Below are positions 1-8,424 of a DNA stretch of 64,000 bases, one piece after another. The notes beneath the pieces were generated by a model. The model had not been told where the DNA came from. It worked only from the letters and a program-made list of their open reading frames with translations, and made no database searches. Origin of the DNA: Erythrobacter sp. (GTDB lineage Bacteria; Pseudomonadota; Alphaproteobacteria; Sphingomonadales; Sphingomonadaceae); the NCBI GenBank assembly GCA_019739335.1, contig CP073261.1:3152001-3216000 (forward strand), read 5' to 3'. The stretch's first letter is position 1. Every line of letters begins with the position of its first letter. The position numbers and the translations under genes are program-made.

Positions 1-357
1 CCGACCATGCTCACCAATGTCACCCCGCAGATGACAATTTTGCAGGACGAGATTTTCGCGCCCGTTCTGCCGGTGATGACCTACGACAATCTCGACCAGG
101 TGATCGATTACATCGCCGCGCGCGACAAGCCGCTGGCACTGTACATGTTCAGCCCCAGCGAGGAGAACATGGAGCGGGTGCTCCAGCGCACTTCGTCAGG
201 CGGCGCCACGCTGAACGGGGTGTTCTCACACTATCTCGAAAACCGCCTGCCCTTCGGCGGCGTGAACGGCAGCGGAACCGGCAGCTATCACGGCTATTGG
301 GGCTTCAAGGCCTTCAGCCACGAACGGGCGGTGTACCGGCATATGGCTCCGGCCTGA
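1..357 (+). CDS. Aldehyde dehydrogenase, C-terminal end only (coniferyl-aldehyde-dehydrogenase-like)
   Basis: The reading frame is open from base 1, so the gene starts upstream; only the last 118 residues are present. The fragment has the EIFAPVLPV segment (equivalent to the EIFGPV cofactor-binding motif of NAD(P)-dependent aldehyde dehydrogenases) and the C-terminal PFGGVNGSGTGSYHG motif of class-3-like enzymes, which include coniferyl aldehyde dehydrogenases. The catalytic Cys lies outside the window. The last 44 bases overlap the convergent PAP2 gene. Substrate is not determinable from this end; the neighbouring aromatic-type genes make an aromatic or fatty aldehyde plausible. Confidence 0.85.
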   Translation, partial: PTMLTNVTPQMTILQDEIFAPVLPVMTYDNLDQVIDYIAARDKPLALYMFSPSEENMERVLQRTSSGGATLNGVFSHYLENRLPFGGVNGSGTGSYHGYWGFKAFSHERAVYRHMAPA

Positions 358-1303
358 GCGGAGCCAGCCGCGCCCGGAACAGCGCGCGCAAGGCGACATG
401 GCAGCCAACCGCCGCCATCGCGCCCACCACGCCGTCCAGCGCATAGTGCCAGCCCAGCGCAATCGACATGCCGAAGACCGTCAGGAAAGCGAGCAAGGCC
501 AGAGGCAGCAGCCGCCGCGCGCTGGTCCAGACTGCGATCACCACCCATGTGCTGGTGGTGACATGCATGGACGGCATGGCGGAAATTCCGTTGCCCGCAC
601 CGGTGCTGCCGCTAGCGTAGAACTGCCAGAGGTAGTCGGCCACTCCCGCCGTTTCCGGATTGACCGGCATGGCGGCAAAGCGCGGGCCGTAACCCATCGC
701 CTCGTAGAAGATCGGCCCCGCGGCGGGCAGCGCGGAGTGCACCAGCGGCGCAACCAGCGTCCACAGCACGAAATATCCCAGCAATACGGCAGAGCGATCG
801 GGCGAGCTTGGCGCGGCGATTGCCAGCAGCAGCCCGAGCATGATCGAAAGGAACCACACCGGGTGATAGATCAGCCCGGCGGCGGGAAAGTTGAGCCATT
901 GCAATAATGTCCACGGCTCATGCCCCAGGAACAGCGCCCCATCGAGATCGGCCAGCAGCGGATCGGCCCAGAACGGCACCAGCACATTGAGAAGCGGCTT
1001 GATCCACATGAAAGCGACCAGATTGAGCCCCGCGAGCGCCATGAACAGCCCCGCCCCGGCGATCCGCCAGTGGTTCGCGCGCACGAAGCGGATGGTGGCC
1101 GAAAGCGGGCTTTTCTCACCCTGCACCGCCATCGCCGCGAAGCCGAGGATTAAGCCCAGCACTGCACTCCCGGCGATCCATGCGGGCAGGATTCCCAATG
1201 CGGGCAGCAAATCGCTCGCCGCTGGCGTGTGCCACAAGGCAAACAGGATCGCCCCCGCTGTCAGCAGCAGGCAGGGAATGAACCAGTTGCGCTCGATCGT
1301 CAC
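314..1303 (-). CDS. PAP2-superfamily integral membrane phosphatase/phosphotransferase
   Basis: A 329-residue polytopic membrane protein with about eight hydrophobic segments. It carries the PAP2 signatures SAMPSMHV (residues 241-248, His247) and GWHYALDG (284-291, His286), which hold the phosphohistidine nucleophile and acid/base residues of lipid phosphatases and inositolphosphoryl transferases (Aur1/Ipt1-like). The start is GTG at 1303; no ATG gives a better N-terminus. It is divergent from the AraC gene and its 3' end overlaps the aldehyde dehydrogenase. A role in turnover of lipid or polyprenyl phosphates is inferred from the family; the substrate is unknown. Confidence 0.8.
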   Translation of the reverse strand: MTIERNWFIPCLLLTAGAILFALWHTPAASDLLPALGILPAWIAGSAVLGLILGFAAMAVQGEKSPLSATIRFVRANHWRIAGAGLFMALAGLNLVAFMWIKPLLNVLVPFWADPLLADLDGALFLGHEPWTLLQWLNFPAAGLIYHPVWFLSIMLGLLLAIAAPSSPDRSAVLLGYFVLWTLVAPLVHSALPAAGPIFYEAMGYGPRFAAMPVNPETAGVADYLWQFYASGSTGAGNGISAMPSMHVTTSTWVVIAVWTSARRLLPLALLAFLTVFGMSIALGWHYALDGVVGAMAAVGCHVALRALFRARLAPLRPEPYAGTPPVRG

Positions 1304-1422
1304 GGGCGCGGTGTTATCGGATCATGGTTAAGGTGGTGCTAAAGTCGCACGTCAGTGAGGAAAGCGCCTGTCAATTGTCCAGCGGGCTTGCCAGAATGGA
1401 CTATTGCGAGGTAAATCGTCCC

Positions 1423-2403
1423 ATGACGCCTGAAGCGAAACCGCCGACCAAGGATGTCGAGAGCTGGACCTCGGATGGCCTGGCGCGTCCCGAAGCGATC
1501 AGCCAGTGGCGCGAATGGGCCGCTTCCACCATCGCCCCGGTGGAAGTCGAGGTGTTCGATCCCAACGCTTTCGCCGCGCGCTGGACCAGCCACGGCATCG
1601 GTCAGTTGCGGCTGCTCCACCTCCACGCCCCGGCACAGCGGGTGACGCATACCGGGCTGGAAGGCAGCGCCGGTCGCGCCGCGCCCTCGATCCAGCTGGT
1701 CTATGCCCGCCAAGGCGCGCTCAAGACGACGATGCAGGGCAAACGATTCACCGTGGAGCCGGGGCAATTCGTGCTGGTGGACAATACCAAGTACTACCAG
1801 ATGGAAATGGCGACGCCGCACGAAGCGCTTGACCTGATGATGCCCGCCGCCTGGCTGGAAAAGCACTTGCCCGATCCCGATGCCCTGCTGGCGCAGCCGA
1901 TCAGCGCGCGCGGGGGCTGGGGTGCGCCGCTCGGTGCGCTGCTGGAAACGATGGCGGACGGGCTGGACAACGCCCCCCTCCCCCGCCCGCTGATCGCCGA
2001 GCAGGTCGGCAGCCTGCTGGCGCTCGCCACCGGTTTTCACGAACCGGGCGAAAGCACTCGCCATCGCGGGCAACTGGCGCGGCGGATCCTGCGGCGGATC
2101 GAAAGCGACTATGCCGATCCCGATCTCGGCCCGGAAAAGGTAGCGGAAGATTGCGGTATCTCGAAGCGCTATCTGCAAACGCTGCTGGCGGGCAGCGGCA
2201 CCAGCTTCGTGCAGGAACTGAACGCGATGCGGCTGGACCGCGCGGGTGACCTGCTGATCGATCCGCGTGCGCGCAGCCTCTCGGTCGCCGATATCGCCTA
2301 TCGCACCGGCTTTCTCGATCCGGGCTATTTCACGCGCCTGTTCCGCAAGCGCTTCGGCATTACGCCGAGCCAGTGGCGCGCGGGCCATGCGCCGAACAAC
2401 TGA
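1423..2403 (+). CDS. AraC-family transcriptional regulator
   Basis: The protein has 326 residues from ATG 1423; in-frame starts at 1324 and 1396 would add up to 33 residues of unlikely sequence. The N-terminal half is a cupin-like effector-binding domain of the AraC_binding_2 kind. The C-terminal 100 residues hold two helix-turn-helix units: VAEDCGISKRYLQTLL and, near the end, the typical IAYRTGFLDPGYFTRLFRKR followed by FGITPSQWR. It sits directly upstream, on the same strand, of the hydrolase/dikinase/carboxylase genes and is the obvious candidate for controlling them in response to an aromatic substrate. That control is inferred. Confidence 0.88.
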   Translation: MTPEAKPPTKDVESWTSDGLARPEAISQWREWAASTIAPVEVEVFDPNAFAARWTSHGIGQLRLLHLHAPAQRVTHTGLEGSAGRAAPSIQLVYARQGALKTTMQGKRFTVEPGQFVLVDNTKYYQMEMATPHEALDLMMPAAWLEKHLPDPDALLAQPISARGGWGAPLGALLETMADGLDNAPLPRPLIAEQVGSLLALATGFHEPGESTRHRGQLARRILRRIESDYADPDLGPEKVAEDCGISKRYLQTLLAGSGTSFVQELNAMRLDRAGDLLIDPRARSLSVADIAYRTGFLDPGYFTRLFRKRFGITPSQWRAGHAPNN

Positions 2404-2422
2404 ACGGGATCGGGCAGGAAGC

Positions 2423-3289
2423 GTGAAATTGGTGTTTGCCGTAGTGCTGCTGGGAGTGCTCGCGTTGGGCATATCCTACGCCGTTTCGCCCCTGCGCACC
2501 TTCAACGCGCTGGTGCCCAAGGATGCAGGCAGCCGGAAAATCGTGGATGGCATCGCCTATGGCACGGGAGAGCGGCGCATGCTGGATATCTATGCTCCGG
2601 TGGATGCAGCCAACATCCCGCGCCCGGTGATCGTCTGGTTCTACGGCGGCAGCTGGAATTCGGGCAGCCGCCACGGTTACGACTTCGCCGCGCGGGCGCT
2701 GGCGGCGCAGGGGTTCGTTGTCGTCGTGCCCGATTACCGTTTAGTGCCGGAAGTGCATTTCCCCGGTTTCGTGGAAGATGGCGCGGCCGCAGTGCGCTGG
2801 GTCCGGGCGAATATCGGCGAGCATGGCGGCGATGGCGAGCGGATCGTCCTCGCCGGGCATTCGGCGGGTGCCTATATCGCCGCGATGCTGGCTAACGATC
2901 CGCGCTGGCTGGGCGATGATCGCGCCGCAGTGGCGGGCATGGTCGGGCTGGCAGGTCCATACGATTTCGTGCCCTTCGATACTGATTCCTCGATTGCGGC
3001 CTTTGGCGACTGGCCCGAAGCCGCCGACACCCAGCCGATTACCTTCGCCGATGCCAGCGCCCCACCGGCGCTGCTGCTGACGGGTGAGGACGACACCACC
3101 GTCAAGCCGCGCAACAGCGCAGCTCTCGCGGCCCGGCTCAAGGCAGCCGGGGTCGAGGCCGAAGTGGTGCGCTATGCCGGGGTGGACCATATCGACGTGG
3201 TGATCGCCCTCGCCCGCCCCCTGCGCAGCCGCGCGCCAGTGCTGGAGGATATGGCCCGCTTCACCCGCCGGGTCACGACCCCACAATAA
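2423..3289 (+). CDS. Alpha/beta hydrolase, carboxylesterase-like (BD-FAE/lipase type)
   Basis: The start is GTG 2423, preceded by an AGGAA ribosome site 5 bases upstream, giving 288 residues. The frame is open further upstream but only inside the AraC gene. The N-terminus is a single hydrophobic segment (VFAVVLLGVLALGISYAV), a signal anchor or uncleaved signal peptide. Core motifs are WFYGGSWNSG (oxyanion hole), the nucleophile elbow GHSAG, TGEDDTTV (Asp loop) and VDHIDVV (catalytic His). It probably hydrolyses an ester at or outside the inner membrane. It lies 19 bases after the AraC gene and 148 before the dikinase genes, so membership in the aromatic cluster is possible but not shown. Confidence 0.82.
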   Translation: MKLVFAVVLLGVLALGISYAVSPLRTFNALVPKDAGSRKIVDGIAYGTGERRMLDIYAPVDAANIPRPVIVWFYGGSWNSGSRHGYDFAARALAAQGFVVVVPDYRLVPEVHFPGFVEDGAAAVRWVRANIGEHGGDGERIVLAGHSAGAYIAAMLANDPRWLGDDRAAVAGMVGLAGPYDFVPFDTDSSIAAFGDWPEAADTQPITFADASAPPALLLTGEDDTTVKPRNSAALAARLKAAGVEAEVVRYAGVDHIDVVIALARPLRSRAPVLEDMARFTRRVTTPQ

Positions 3290-3437
3290 GACAAAATCGC
3301 TATCGCATTCATCCCACTCGCCCTGCGCGCGAATCCTTTGCCCTTGCCCCTCGCAAGGCATAGCATCCCGCTCAATCCCGAGCCCCAGGCGAGACGGCGA
3401 AAAGCCGCCGCCGCTCGGGTCGCATACGAGAGGATGC

Positions 3438-5288
3438 ATGATGCCCGAAGCCAAAAGCTTTCCGCTGCCGTCGAGCGTGGCGGTGACCCCCGGTACCGAA
3501 GCGGCACAGGCCGCCTATCCCTACTACTGCCAGTTCGTGCCCGAGGATGACGAGCGGTTCTGGTTCTACAATTCGATGCACTTCCCTGAACCGATGCATC
3601 ATTTCGACATGATCACGGCAGAGGCCGCCTATTGCGCGCTGGGGGCGTTCAATACCCGCGTGCATGTGCTGCCGACCACCAAGGGCATCGATCACCGCAT
3701 CATCAACGGGCGCGTGTTCATCGGCGGGGTGCCGGTCACCGATCCGGAGGAAGTCGCTGCCCGCGTGGTCGAATTCCAGCAGCGCGGATTCTATTACTAC
3801 GAGCACTGGGAAGAGCTTTACGCCAGCTGGAAAGTGAAGATGAAGACGTTGATCGCGGAGGCGCAGGCGCTGCCCGATCCCTCGCTGCCCGAACTGGAGC
3901 CGATCGAGACGACGCATACCGGCAAGGGCGTCGCTGCCAATCACGCGCTGATAGATACCTACCGGAAGACGCTAGAAGGCTATTTCCGGATGTGGCACCA
4001 CCACTTCGAATTCCTGCTGCTAGGCTACGGCGCGTACCTGACCTTCTTCGACTTCTGCAAGAAGGCCTTCCCGGAGATTTCCGACCAGGCGATCAGCCGG
4101 ATGGTGGCGGGAATGGAAGCGGAAATCTTCCGGCCGGACGAAGAGATCAAGCGCCTTGCCCGCCGTGCGGTAGAACTGGGGGTGGACGACCAGTTCACTT
4201 CCGGGATGGACATCGCGCAGGTGCTGGCCGATCTCGACGCGCTGGGCGATCACGGCAAGGAATGGCTGGTCGAGCTCGATACCAGCCGCAACCCGTGGTT
4301 CAACGTCAATGTCGGCGACGGCTTCTACCATTATCACCGCAGCTGGAACGACGACCTGTCGATGCCCTTCTCCGCCCTGCCCGGCTATATCGCCAAGGTG
4401 AAGGCTGGCGAGAATATCGAGCGGCCGATGGAACGGCTGATCGAGGAGCGCGAGGCGCTGGTCGCCGACTATCGCGAACTGCTCGATACCGAGGAGGACC
4501 GGGCGACCTACGATCAGTTGATCGGACTCGCACACCGGGTTTTTCCCTATGTCGAAGGGCATAAGTTCTACTGCGAGCATTGGTACACGAACCTGTTTTT
4601 CAACAAGATCAGGGCGTTCGGTACCCTGCTGGTGGAACACGGCTTCTTCGAGCACGAGGAGGACGTGTTCCACCTCACCCATTACGAACTCGAAAGCGCG
4701 ATCGTCGATCTGATGCTCGCCTGGTCCAGCGGGTCGCCGCCGCTCGGGCCGAAGCGCTGGCCCGCGATTGTCGAACAGCGCAAGGCGGCGATTGCGGTCT
4801 GGGCGGAGGAGACGGTGCCCCCTGCGCTCGGTCATGTGCCCGATGTGATCGACGATCCGGCCATCGTGATGCTGTGGGGGATCACCCGCGACAATCTCGA
4901 TGCCTGGCTGTCCGATGGCGAAGGCGATCCCAACGAGCTGAAGGGCTTTGCTGCCTGTTCGGGCGTGGTCGAAGGCATCGCGCGGGTGGTGAAATCGGCG
5001 AAGGAAATCGACCGCATTCAGCAGGGCGATATCCTTGTCTGTCAGGTCACCAATCCCACGTGGTCGCCGCTGTTCCAGCGGATCAGCGCGGCGGTTTCCG
5101 ATATCGGCGGCTCGATGAGCCACATGGCGATTGTCGCGCGCGAGTACGGCCTGCCTGCCGTGGTCGGCACCGGTTCGGCGACGCAGAAGATCAAGGACGG
5201 CGCGCGGATCAGGGTGGATGGTGGCAAGGGGACGGTGACTATCCTCGAACAGCCTGCCGAGGTCGAGCGCGCGCTGGAGGACGCCTGA
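3438..5288 (+). CDS. Phenylphosphate-synthase-like dikinase, PEP-utilizing catalytic subunit
   Basis: A 616-residue protein whose last 100 residues are the swivelling phosphohistidine domain of PEP synthase/PPDK. The motif GGSMSHMAIVAREYGLPAVVG contains the catalytic His at about residue 562. The rest lacks an ATP-grasp domain; that is supplied by the next gene, 3 bases downstream. This split, and the sizes (616 + 348 residues), match subunits 1 and 2 of phenylphosphate synthase (Thauera aromatica) and the kinases of acetovanillone pathways (AcvAB of SYK-6, HpeHI of Rhodococcus). The expected reaction is transfer of the beta-phosphoryl of ATP, via phospho-His, to a phenolic hydroxyl, releasing AMP and Pi. 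The start ATG follows GAGAGG. The exact phenol is inferred. Confidence 0.82.
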   Translation: MMPEAKSFPLPSSVAVTPGTEAAQAAYPYYCQFVPEDDERFWFYNSMHFPEPMHHFDMITAEAAYCALGAFNTRVHVLPTTKGIDHRIINGRVFIGGVPVTDPEEVAARVVEFQQRGFYYYEHWEELYASWKVKMKTLIAEAQALPDPSLPELEPIETTHTGKGVAANHALIDTYRKTLEGYFRMWHHHFEFLLLGYGAYLTFFDFCKKAFPEISDQAISRMVAGMEAEIFRPDEEIKRLARRAVELGVDDQFTSGMDIAQVLADLDALGDHGKEWLVELDTSRNPWFNVNVGDGFYHYHRSWNDDLSMPFSALPGYIAKVKAGENIERPMERLIEEREALVADYRELLDTEEDRATYDQLIGLAHRVFPYVEGHKFYCEHWYTNLFFNKIRAFGTLLVEHGFFEHEEDVFHLTHYELESAIVDLMLAWSSGSPPLGPKRWPAIVEQRKAAIAVWAEETVPPALGHVPDVIDDPAIVMLWGITRDNLDAWLSDGEGDPNELKGFAACSGVVEGIARVVKSAKEIDRIQQGDILVCQVTNPTWSPLFQRISAAVSDIGGSMSHMAIVAREYGLPAVVGTGSATQKIKDGARIRVDGGKGTVTILEQPAEVERALEDA

Positions 5289-5291
5289 ACC

Positions 5292-6338
5292 ATGCAGGCA
5301 GTGGCATGGTTCGCCGATGTCGGCATTGCCGATCGCCCGACCGTGGGCGGCAAGGGCGGTTCGCTCGGCGAACTGACGCAGGCGGGCATCGCCGTGCCGC
5401 CCGGCTTCGTCGTGACGACTGCCGCGTTCGAGCAATTCCTCGCGCTGCTCGAAGCCAACGCGCCGCTGCGCGAACTGGTCGAAGGCCTCGATCCCAACGA
5501 CCTGGGCGCCGCCACCAAATTGTCCGAACAATTGCGCGCACTGGTGCTGGAAGAACCAATGCCCGACGACCTCGATACCGCCCTCACCCAGGCGCACCAG
5601 CAGCTCTGTGCCGATAACCAGCCCGTTGCCGTCCGCTCATCCGCGACCACGGAGGATGCCGAGGACGCCAGCTTTGCCGGTTTGCAGGACACCTTCCTCT
5701 GGGTACTCGATGCCGCTTCGATGGTGCAGAAGGTGCGCGAATGCTGGGCCAGCCTCTATTCGGTTGAGAGCATGACCTACCGTCGCAAGCACGCGATTCC
5801 CGAAGCGCAGGTGGCGATGGCGGTGGTGGTGCAGCGGATGGTCGATGCCAAATGCGCAGGGGTGATGTTCACCCGCTCGCCCACCACGGGGGACAAGTCG
5901 GTTATCACGATCGAGGGTGCCTGGGGTCTCGGCAGCGCGGTCGTTTCGGGCGAGGTCACGCCCGACAAATGGGTGCTGGGGAAGATCACCGGAGAAATTT
6001 CCGCCCGCGACATATCGGACAAGCACGCCCGGCAGGTCCCTGCTCCCGGTGGCGGAATCGTCGAGGTGGAGAACGATGCGGACCTCCGCCATTCCCCCTG
6101 CCTCACCGATGACGAACTGATGGCCCTGCGCGAAGTCGGCCGCAAGGTGGAGCGGCATTACGGCAAGCCGCAGGATATCGAATGGGCGGTGGACAAGGCG
6201 GGCGGCGTGGTCCTGCTCCAGTCACGCCCGGAAACGGTTTGGGCGGTGAAAGATGCCCAGGCAAAACCCGTTGCTCCGCCGAGCGACAACCCGCTCGCGC
6301 ACGTGATGGGCATTTTCGGCGGGGGCGCGCGCCCATGA
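5292..6338 (+). CDS. Dikinase ATP-binding subunit (PEP/pyruvate-binding domain protein)
   Basis: A 348-residue protein equal to the N-terminal ATP-grasp half of PEP synthase. Visible motifs are VGGKGGSLGEL and GIAVPPGFVVTT (residues 18-43), VRSSATTEDAEDASFAG (114-130, nucleotide-binding loop), EGAWGLGSAVVSGEVTPD and the closing LLQSRPETVW. It has no phosphohistidine domain, so it must work with the preceding subunit, phosphorylating its His from ATP. In phenylphosphate synthase the equivalent is subunit 2 (about 40 kDa). The start is 3 bases after the upstream stop, and the stop overlaps the biotin-carrier start as ATGA, implying coupled synthesis. The CBS-type third subunit of phenylphosphate synthase is not seen. 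Confidence 0.85.
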   Translation: MQAVAWFADVGIADRPTVGGKGGSLGELTQAGIAVPPGFVVTTAAFEQFLALLEANAPLRELVEGLDPNDLGAATKLSEQLRALVLEEPMPDDLDTALTQAHQQLCADNQPVAVRSSATTEDAEDASFAGLQDTFLWVLDAASMVQKVRECWASLYSVESMTYRRKHAIPEAQVAMAVVVQRMVDAKCAGVMFTRSPTTGDKSVITIEGAWGLGSAVVSGEVTPDKWVLGKITGEISARDISDKHARQVPAPGGGIVEVENDADLRHSPCLTDDELMALREVGRKVERHYGKPQDIEWAVDKAGGVVLLQSRPETVWAVKDAQAKPVAPPSDNPLAHVMGIFGGGARP

Positions 6339-6826
6339 CTTCTGGACCGAGCCTGACCGGCAAGGACATCGCCGAAATCGCCCGCCTGCTCGACGCGAGC
6401 CATTTCACCGCGCTCGACCTGCAACTGGGCGAGATGAAACTGCGGATTCGGCGTGAGGGTGCGCGGGAGGAGGAATACCCACCTCAGCGAGTCCCCGCGA
6501 AGGCGGGGACCTCAGGCGAAGATGCACCAGATCCCCGCCTGCGCGGGGATTCAGTGAAGGATCAAGCGGCAGAAGCAGGCGCAGGCGAAGTCGACGTCAT
6601 CGCCCCACTGCTCGGCAACTATTACGCTGCGCCCCGTCCCGGCGAAGACCCCTTCGTGCAGGTGGGCGACCGGGTTGGGGAAGACACCGTGATCGCCATC
6701 ATCGAAGTGATGAAGCTGATGAACTCGGTCCGCGCAGGGGTTTCCGGCACGGTCACGGCGGTGCTGGTGGAGAATGGCTGCGCGGTTGAGGCTGGGCAGG
6801 CGCTGATCCGGGTGAGGGCTGACTGA
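6335..6826 (+). CDS. Biotin carboxyl carrier protein (AccB-like) with repeat-derived linker
   Basis: A 163-residue protein. Residues 10-40 (DIAEIARLLDASHFTALDLQ, then GEMKLRIRR) resemble the AccB N-terminal helix and strand. Residues 84-163 form a biotinyl domain with IIEVMKLMNSV, where Lys127 in VMKL is the biotinylation site; the common motif is AMKM, so the flanks differ. The domain joins the carboxyltransferase at 6950. The linker at about residues 53-73 (VPAKAGT to PRLRGDS) is encoded by two hairpins of a dispersed genomic repeat, explaining its unusual composition. Start ATG overlaps the previous stop (ATGA). The gene is shorter than fused pyruvate carboxylases, and no biotin carboxylase domain is present. 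Confidence 0.85.
   Translation: MTSGPSLTGKDIAEIARLLDASHFTALDLQLGEMKLRIRREGAREEEYPPQRVPAKAGTSGEDAPDPRLRGDSVKDQAAEAGAGEVDVIAPLLGNYYAAPRPGEDPFVQVGDRVGEDTVIAIIEVMKLMNSVRAGVSGTVTAVLVENGCAVEAGQALIRVRAD
6491..6550 (+). repeat. Two short palindromic repeat units inside the biotin-carrier gene
   Basis: Two GC-rich hairpins lie 20 bases apart: gtccccgcgaaggcggggac (6491-6510) and atccccgcctgcgcggggat (6531-6550). This is the kind of dispersed palindrome often seen between genes in alphaproteobacteria. Here it is translated in frame (VPAKAGT and PRLRGDS) in the flexible linker of the carrier protein. Confidence 0.75.
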
Positions 6827-6851
6827 TGACCTTCGCTACGCCCACCCTCCT

Positions 6852-6933
6852 CGTCACCCCGGACTTGATCCGAGTCCCGCTTTTCTGCGGCACTCACAAG
6901 GTAGCGGGACCCCGGGTCAAGCCCGGGGTGACG
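6852..6933. repeat. Intergenic inverted repeat (REP-like), CGTCACCCCGG type
   Basis: The outer arms CGTCACCCCGGACTTGATCC and GGGTCAAGCCCGGGGTGACG are near-perfect inverted repeats. Inner arms, AGTCCCGCT and AGCGGGACC, extend the stem. The element fills almost the whole gap between the carrier gene and the carboxyltransferase gene and could form a large hairpin in the mRNA that tunes the carrier:transferase ratio. It is a dispersed-repeat type, not a factor-independent terminator (no T run). Confidence 0.75.
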
Positions 6934-6949
6934 TAAGGAAATAGACGAA

Positions 6950-8410
6950 ATGGCCCGTATAGACATCGTCGAAACCTCCTTGCGCGATGGCAACCAGTGC
7001 CTGTGGGGGGCGACCGGGATCGACACCGCCAAGACGCTGACCGTAGCACCCGCCATGGAACGCGCAGGTTATCGCGCGATTGATTTCACCACCTCGACCC
7101 ACATGGGTGTGGCGGTGCGGTTCAAGCAGGAAGACCCGTGGGAACGCATCCGGGCGATGGCGGAGATCTGCCGCAAGACGCCGCTGCAATTCCTCAGCAC
7201 CGGCTTCCGTTTCATCGCCTGGGAAACCGCCACCCCGGATTTCATGGAACTGGCCTTCCGCACATTGGCGCGCAACGGCATCCGCCGCTTCGCCCTCGCC
7301 GATCCGATGAACGATGCCGCGTCGAACGCCGAAGTCGCGGGCATGGTGAAGCGCGCGGGCGGCGAACAGGTGGTCGGCGCGCTGGTCTATTCGATCAGCC
7401 CGATCCATGACGATGCGCACTATGCCGCCGCCGCGCGGACGATGGCGGCCTGCCCGCATATCGATGCGCTCTACATCAAGGACCCCGGTGGCCTGCTCAC
7501 CCCCAAGCGCGCGGGCACGCTGATCCCGGCGATCCTCGCCGAAATCGGCGATATGCCGCTGGAACTGCACAACCACTGCACCATCGGCCTTGCCGAACCC
7601 GCCTGCCTCGAAGCCGCCGATCTGGGCGTGGCAGCGGTGCAATGCGCCAGTGGCGGCGCGGCGGACGGCACCAGCAATCCGCCGATCACCCGCATGATCG
7701 CCAACCTGCGCGCGGCGGGCCACACCGTCGATGTCGATGACGAAGCGGTGGAGGAAGTCTCCGCCTTCTTCACCGCGATGGCGGCGGCGGAAGACCTGAC
7801 CACCGGCTCGCCGCGCGCGTTCGACGCTGCCTATTTCCAGCACAACCTGCCCGGCGGCATGGTTGGCACCATGCGGCGCCACTTGGCCGATCACGGCTGC
7901 CCCGAAAAGGAAGGCGCGGTTATCGAGGAAATGGGCCGCGTGCGCCGCGAACTGGGCTGGCCGATCGTGATGACCCCTTTCGCGCAGATGCTGCAAACGC
8001 AAGCGGTGATGAACGTGACCGCTGCCGAGCGCTGGAGCGTGATCCCGGACGAGATCATCCGCTTCGCCATTGGCCGGTTCGGGCGGCCCAATGCGCCGGT
8101 CGATCCGGATGTGATGGACCGGATCATGGCCAACCCGCGCACCAAGCAGTTGCAGGAAGAGACCGGCATGGCCGACGTCAAGACGCTGCGCAGCAAGCTG
8201 GGCGAGCGGCTCTCCGAAGAGGAATTCCTGCTGCGCGCGACCATGCCGGAGAACCTGGTCGAAGCGATGCGCAAGGCCGGACCAGCCGAACGCGCTTACG
8301 AACCGCGCAAGATCCCGCTGATGAACCTGCTGCGCGACCTCCTCGCCCGCACCGATCTGGACGAGGTAAACATCGAAAAGGGCGACATGAAGCTGGAACT
8401 GCGGGTGTGA
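6950..8410 (+). CDS. Biotin-dependent carboxyltransferase (pyruvate carboxylase CT / oxaloacetate decarboxylase alpha-like)
   Basis: A 486-residue TIM-barrel carboxyltransferase of the HMGL-like family. TSLRDGNQCLW (residues 9-19, Asp13), VRFKQEDPWERIR, YIKDPGGLLTP (Lys177, equivalent to the carboxylated metal-site Lys of KDMAG) and LELHNH (His207 and His209, metal ligands) are all present. The barrel is followed by the conserved carboxylase domain. Unlike pyruvate carboxylase or OadA it has no biotinyl domain; instead it ends in NIEKGDMKLELRV, a tail resembling the AccB N-terminus of the upstream carrier. By analogy with acetovanillone carboxylases it should move CO2 from carboxybiotin to the methyl carbon of a phosphorylated aryl methyl ketone; the substrate is inferred. 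Confidence 0.85.
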   Translation: MARIDIVETSLRDGNQCLWGATGIDTAKTLTVAPAMERAGYRAIDFTTSTHMGVAVRFKQEDPWERIRAMAEICRKTPLQFLSTGFRFIAWETATPDFMELAFRTLARNGIRRFALADPMNDAASNAEVAGMVKRAGGEQVVGALVYSISPIHDDAHYAAAARTMAACPHIDALYIKDPGGLLTPKRAGTLIPAILAEIGDMPLELHNHCTIGLAEPACLEAADLGVAAVQCASGGAADGTSNPPITRMIANLRAAGHTVDVDDEAVEEVSAFFTAMAAAEDLTTGSPRAFDAAYFQHNLPGGMVGTMRRHLADHGCPEKEGAVIEEMGRVRRELGWPIVMTPFAQMLQTQAVMNVTAAERWSVIPDEIIRFAIGRFGRPNAPVDPDVMDRIMANPRTKQLQEETGMADVKTLRSKLGERLSEEEFLLRATMPENLVEAMRKAGPAERAYEPRKIPLMNLLRDLLARTDLDEVNIEKGDMKLELRV

Positions 8411-8424
8411 GGCTTTGGCCAGAC

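Noticed and set aside
1339-2472. Long open frame on the minus strand opposite the AraC gene (377 codons)
   Set aside because: The AraC protein has clear domains; the opposite frame is low-complexity Arg/Gly/Ala-rich, as expected of the complement of GC-rich coding DNA.
4020-5597. 525-codon open frame opposite the dikinase genes
   Set aside because: Its composition is that of a reverse-strand shadow (many His, Arg, Gln) and it spans the junction of two real genes.
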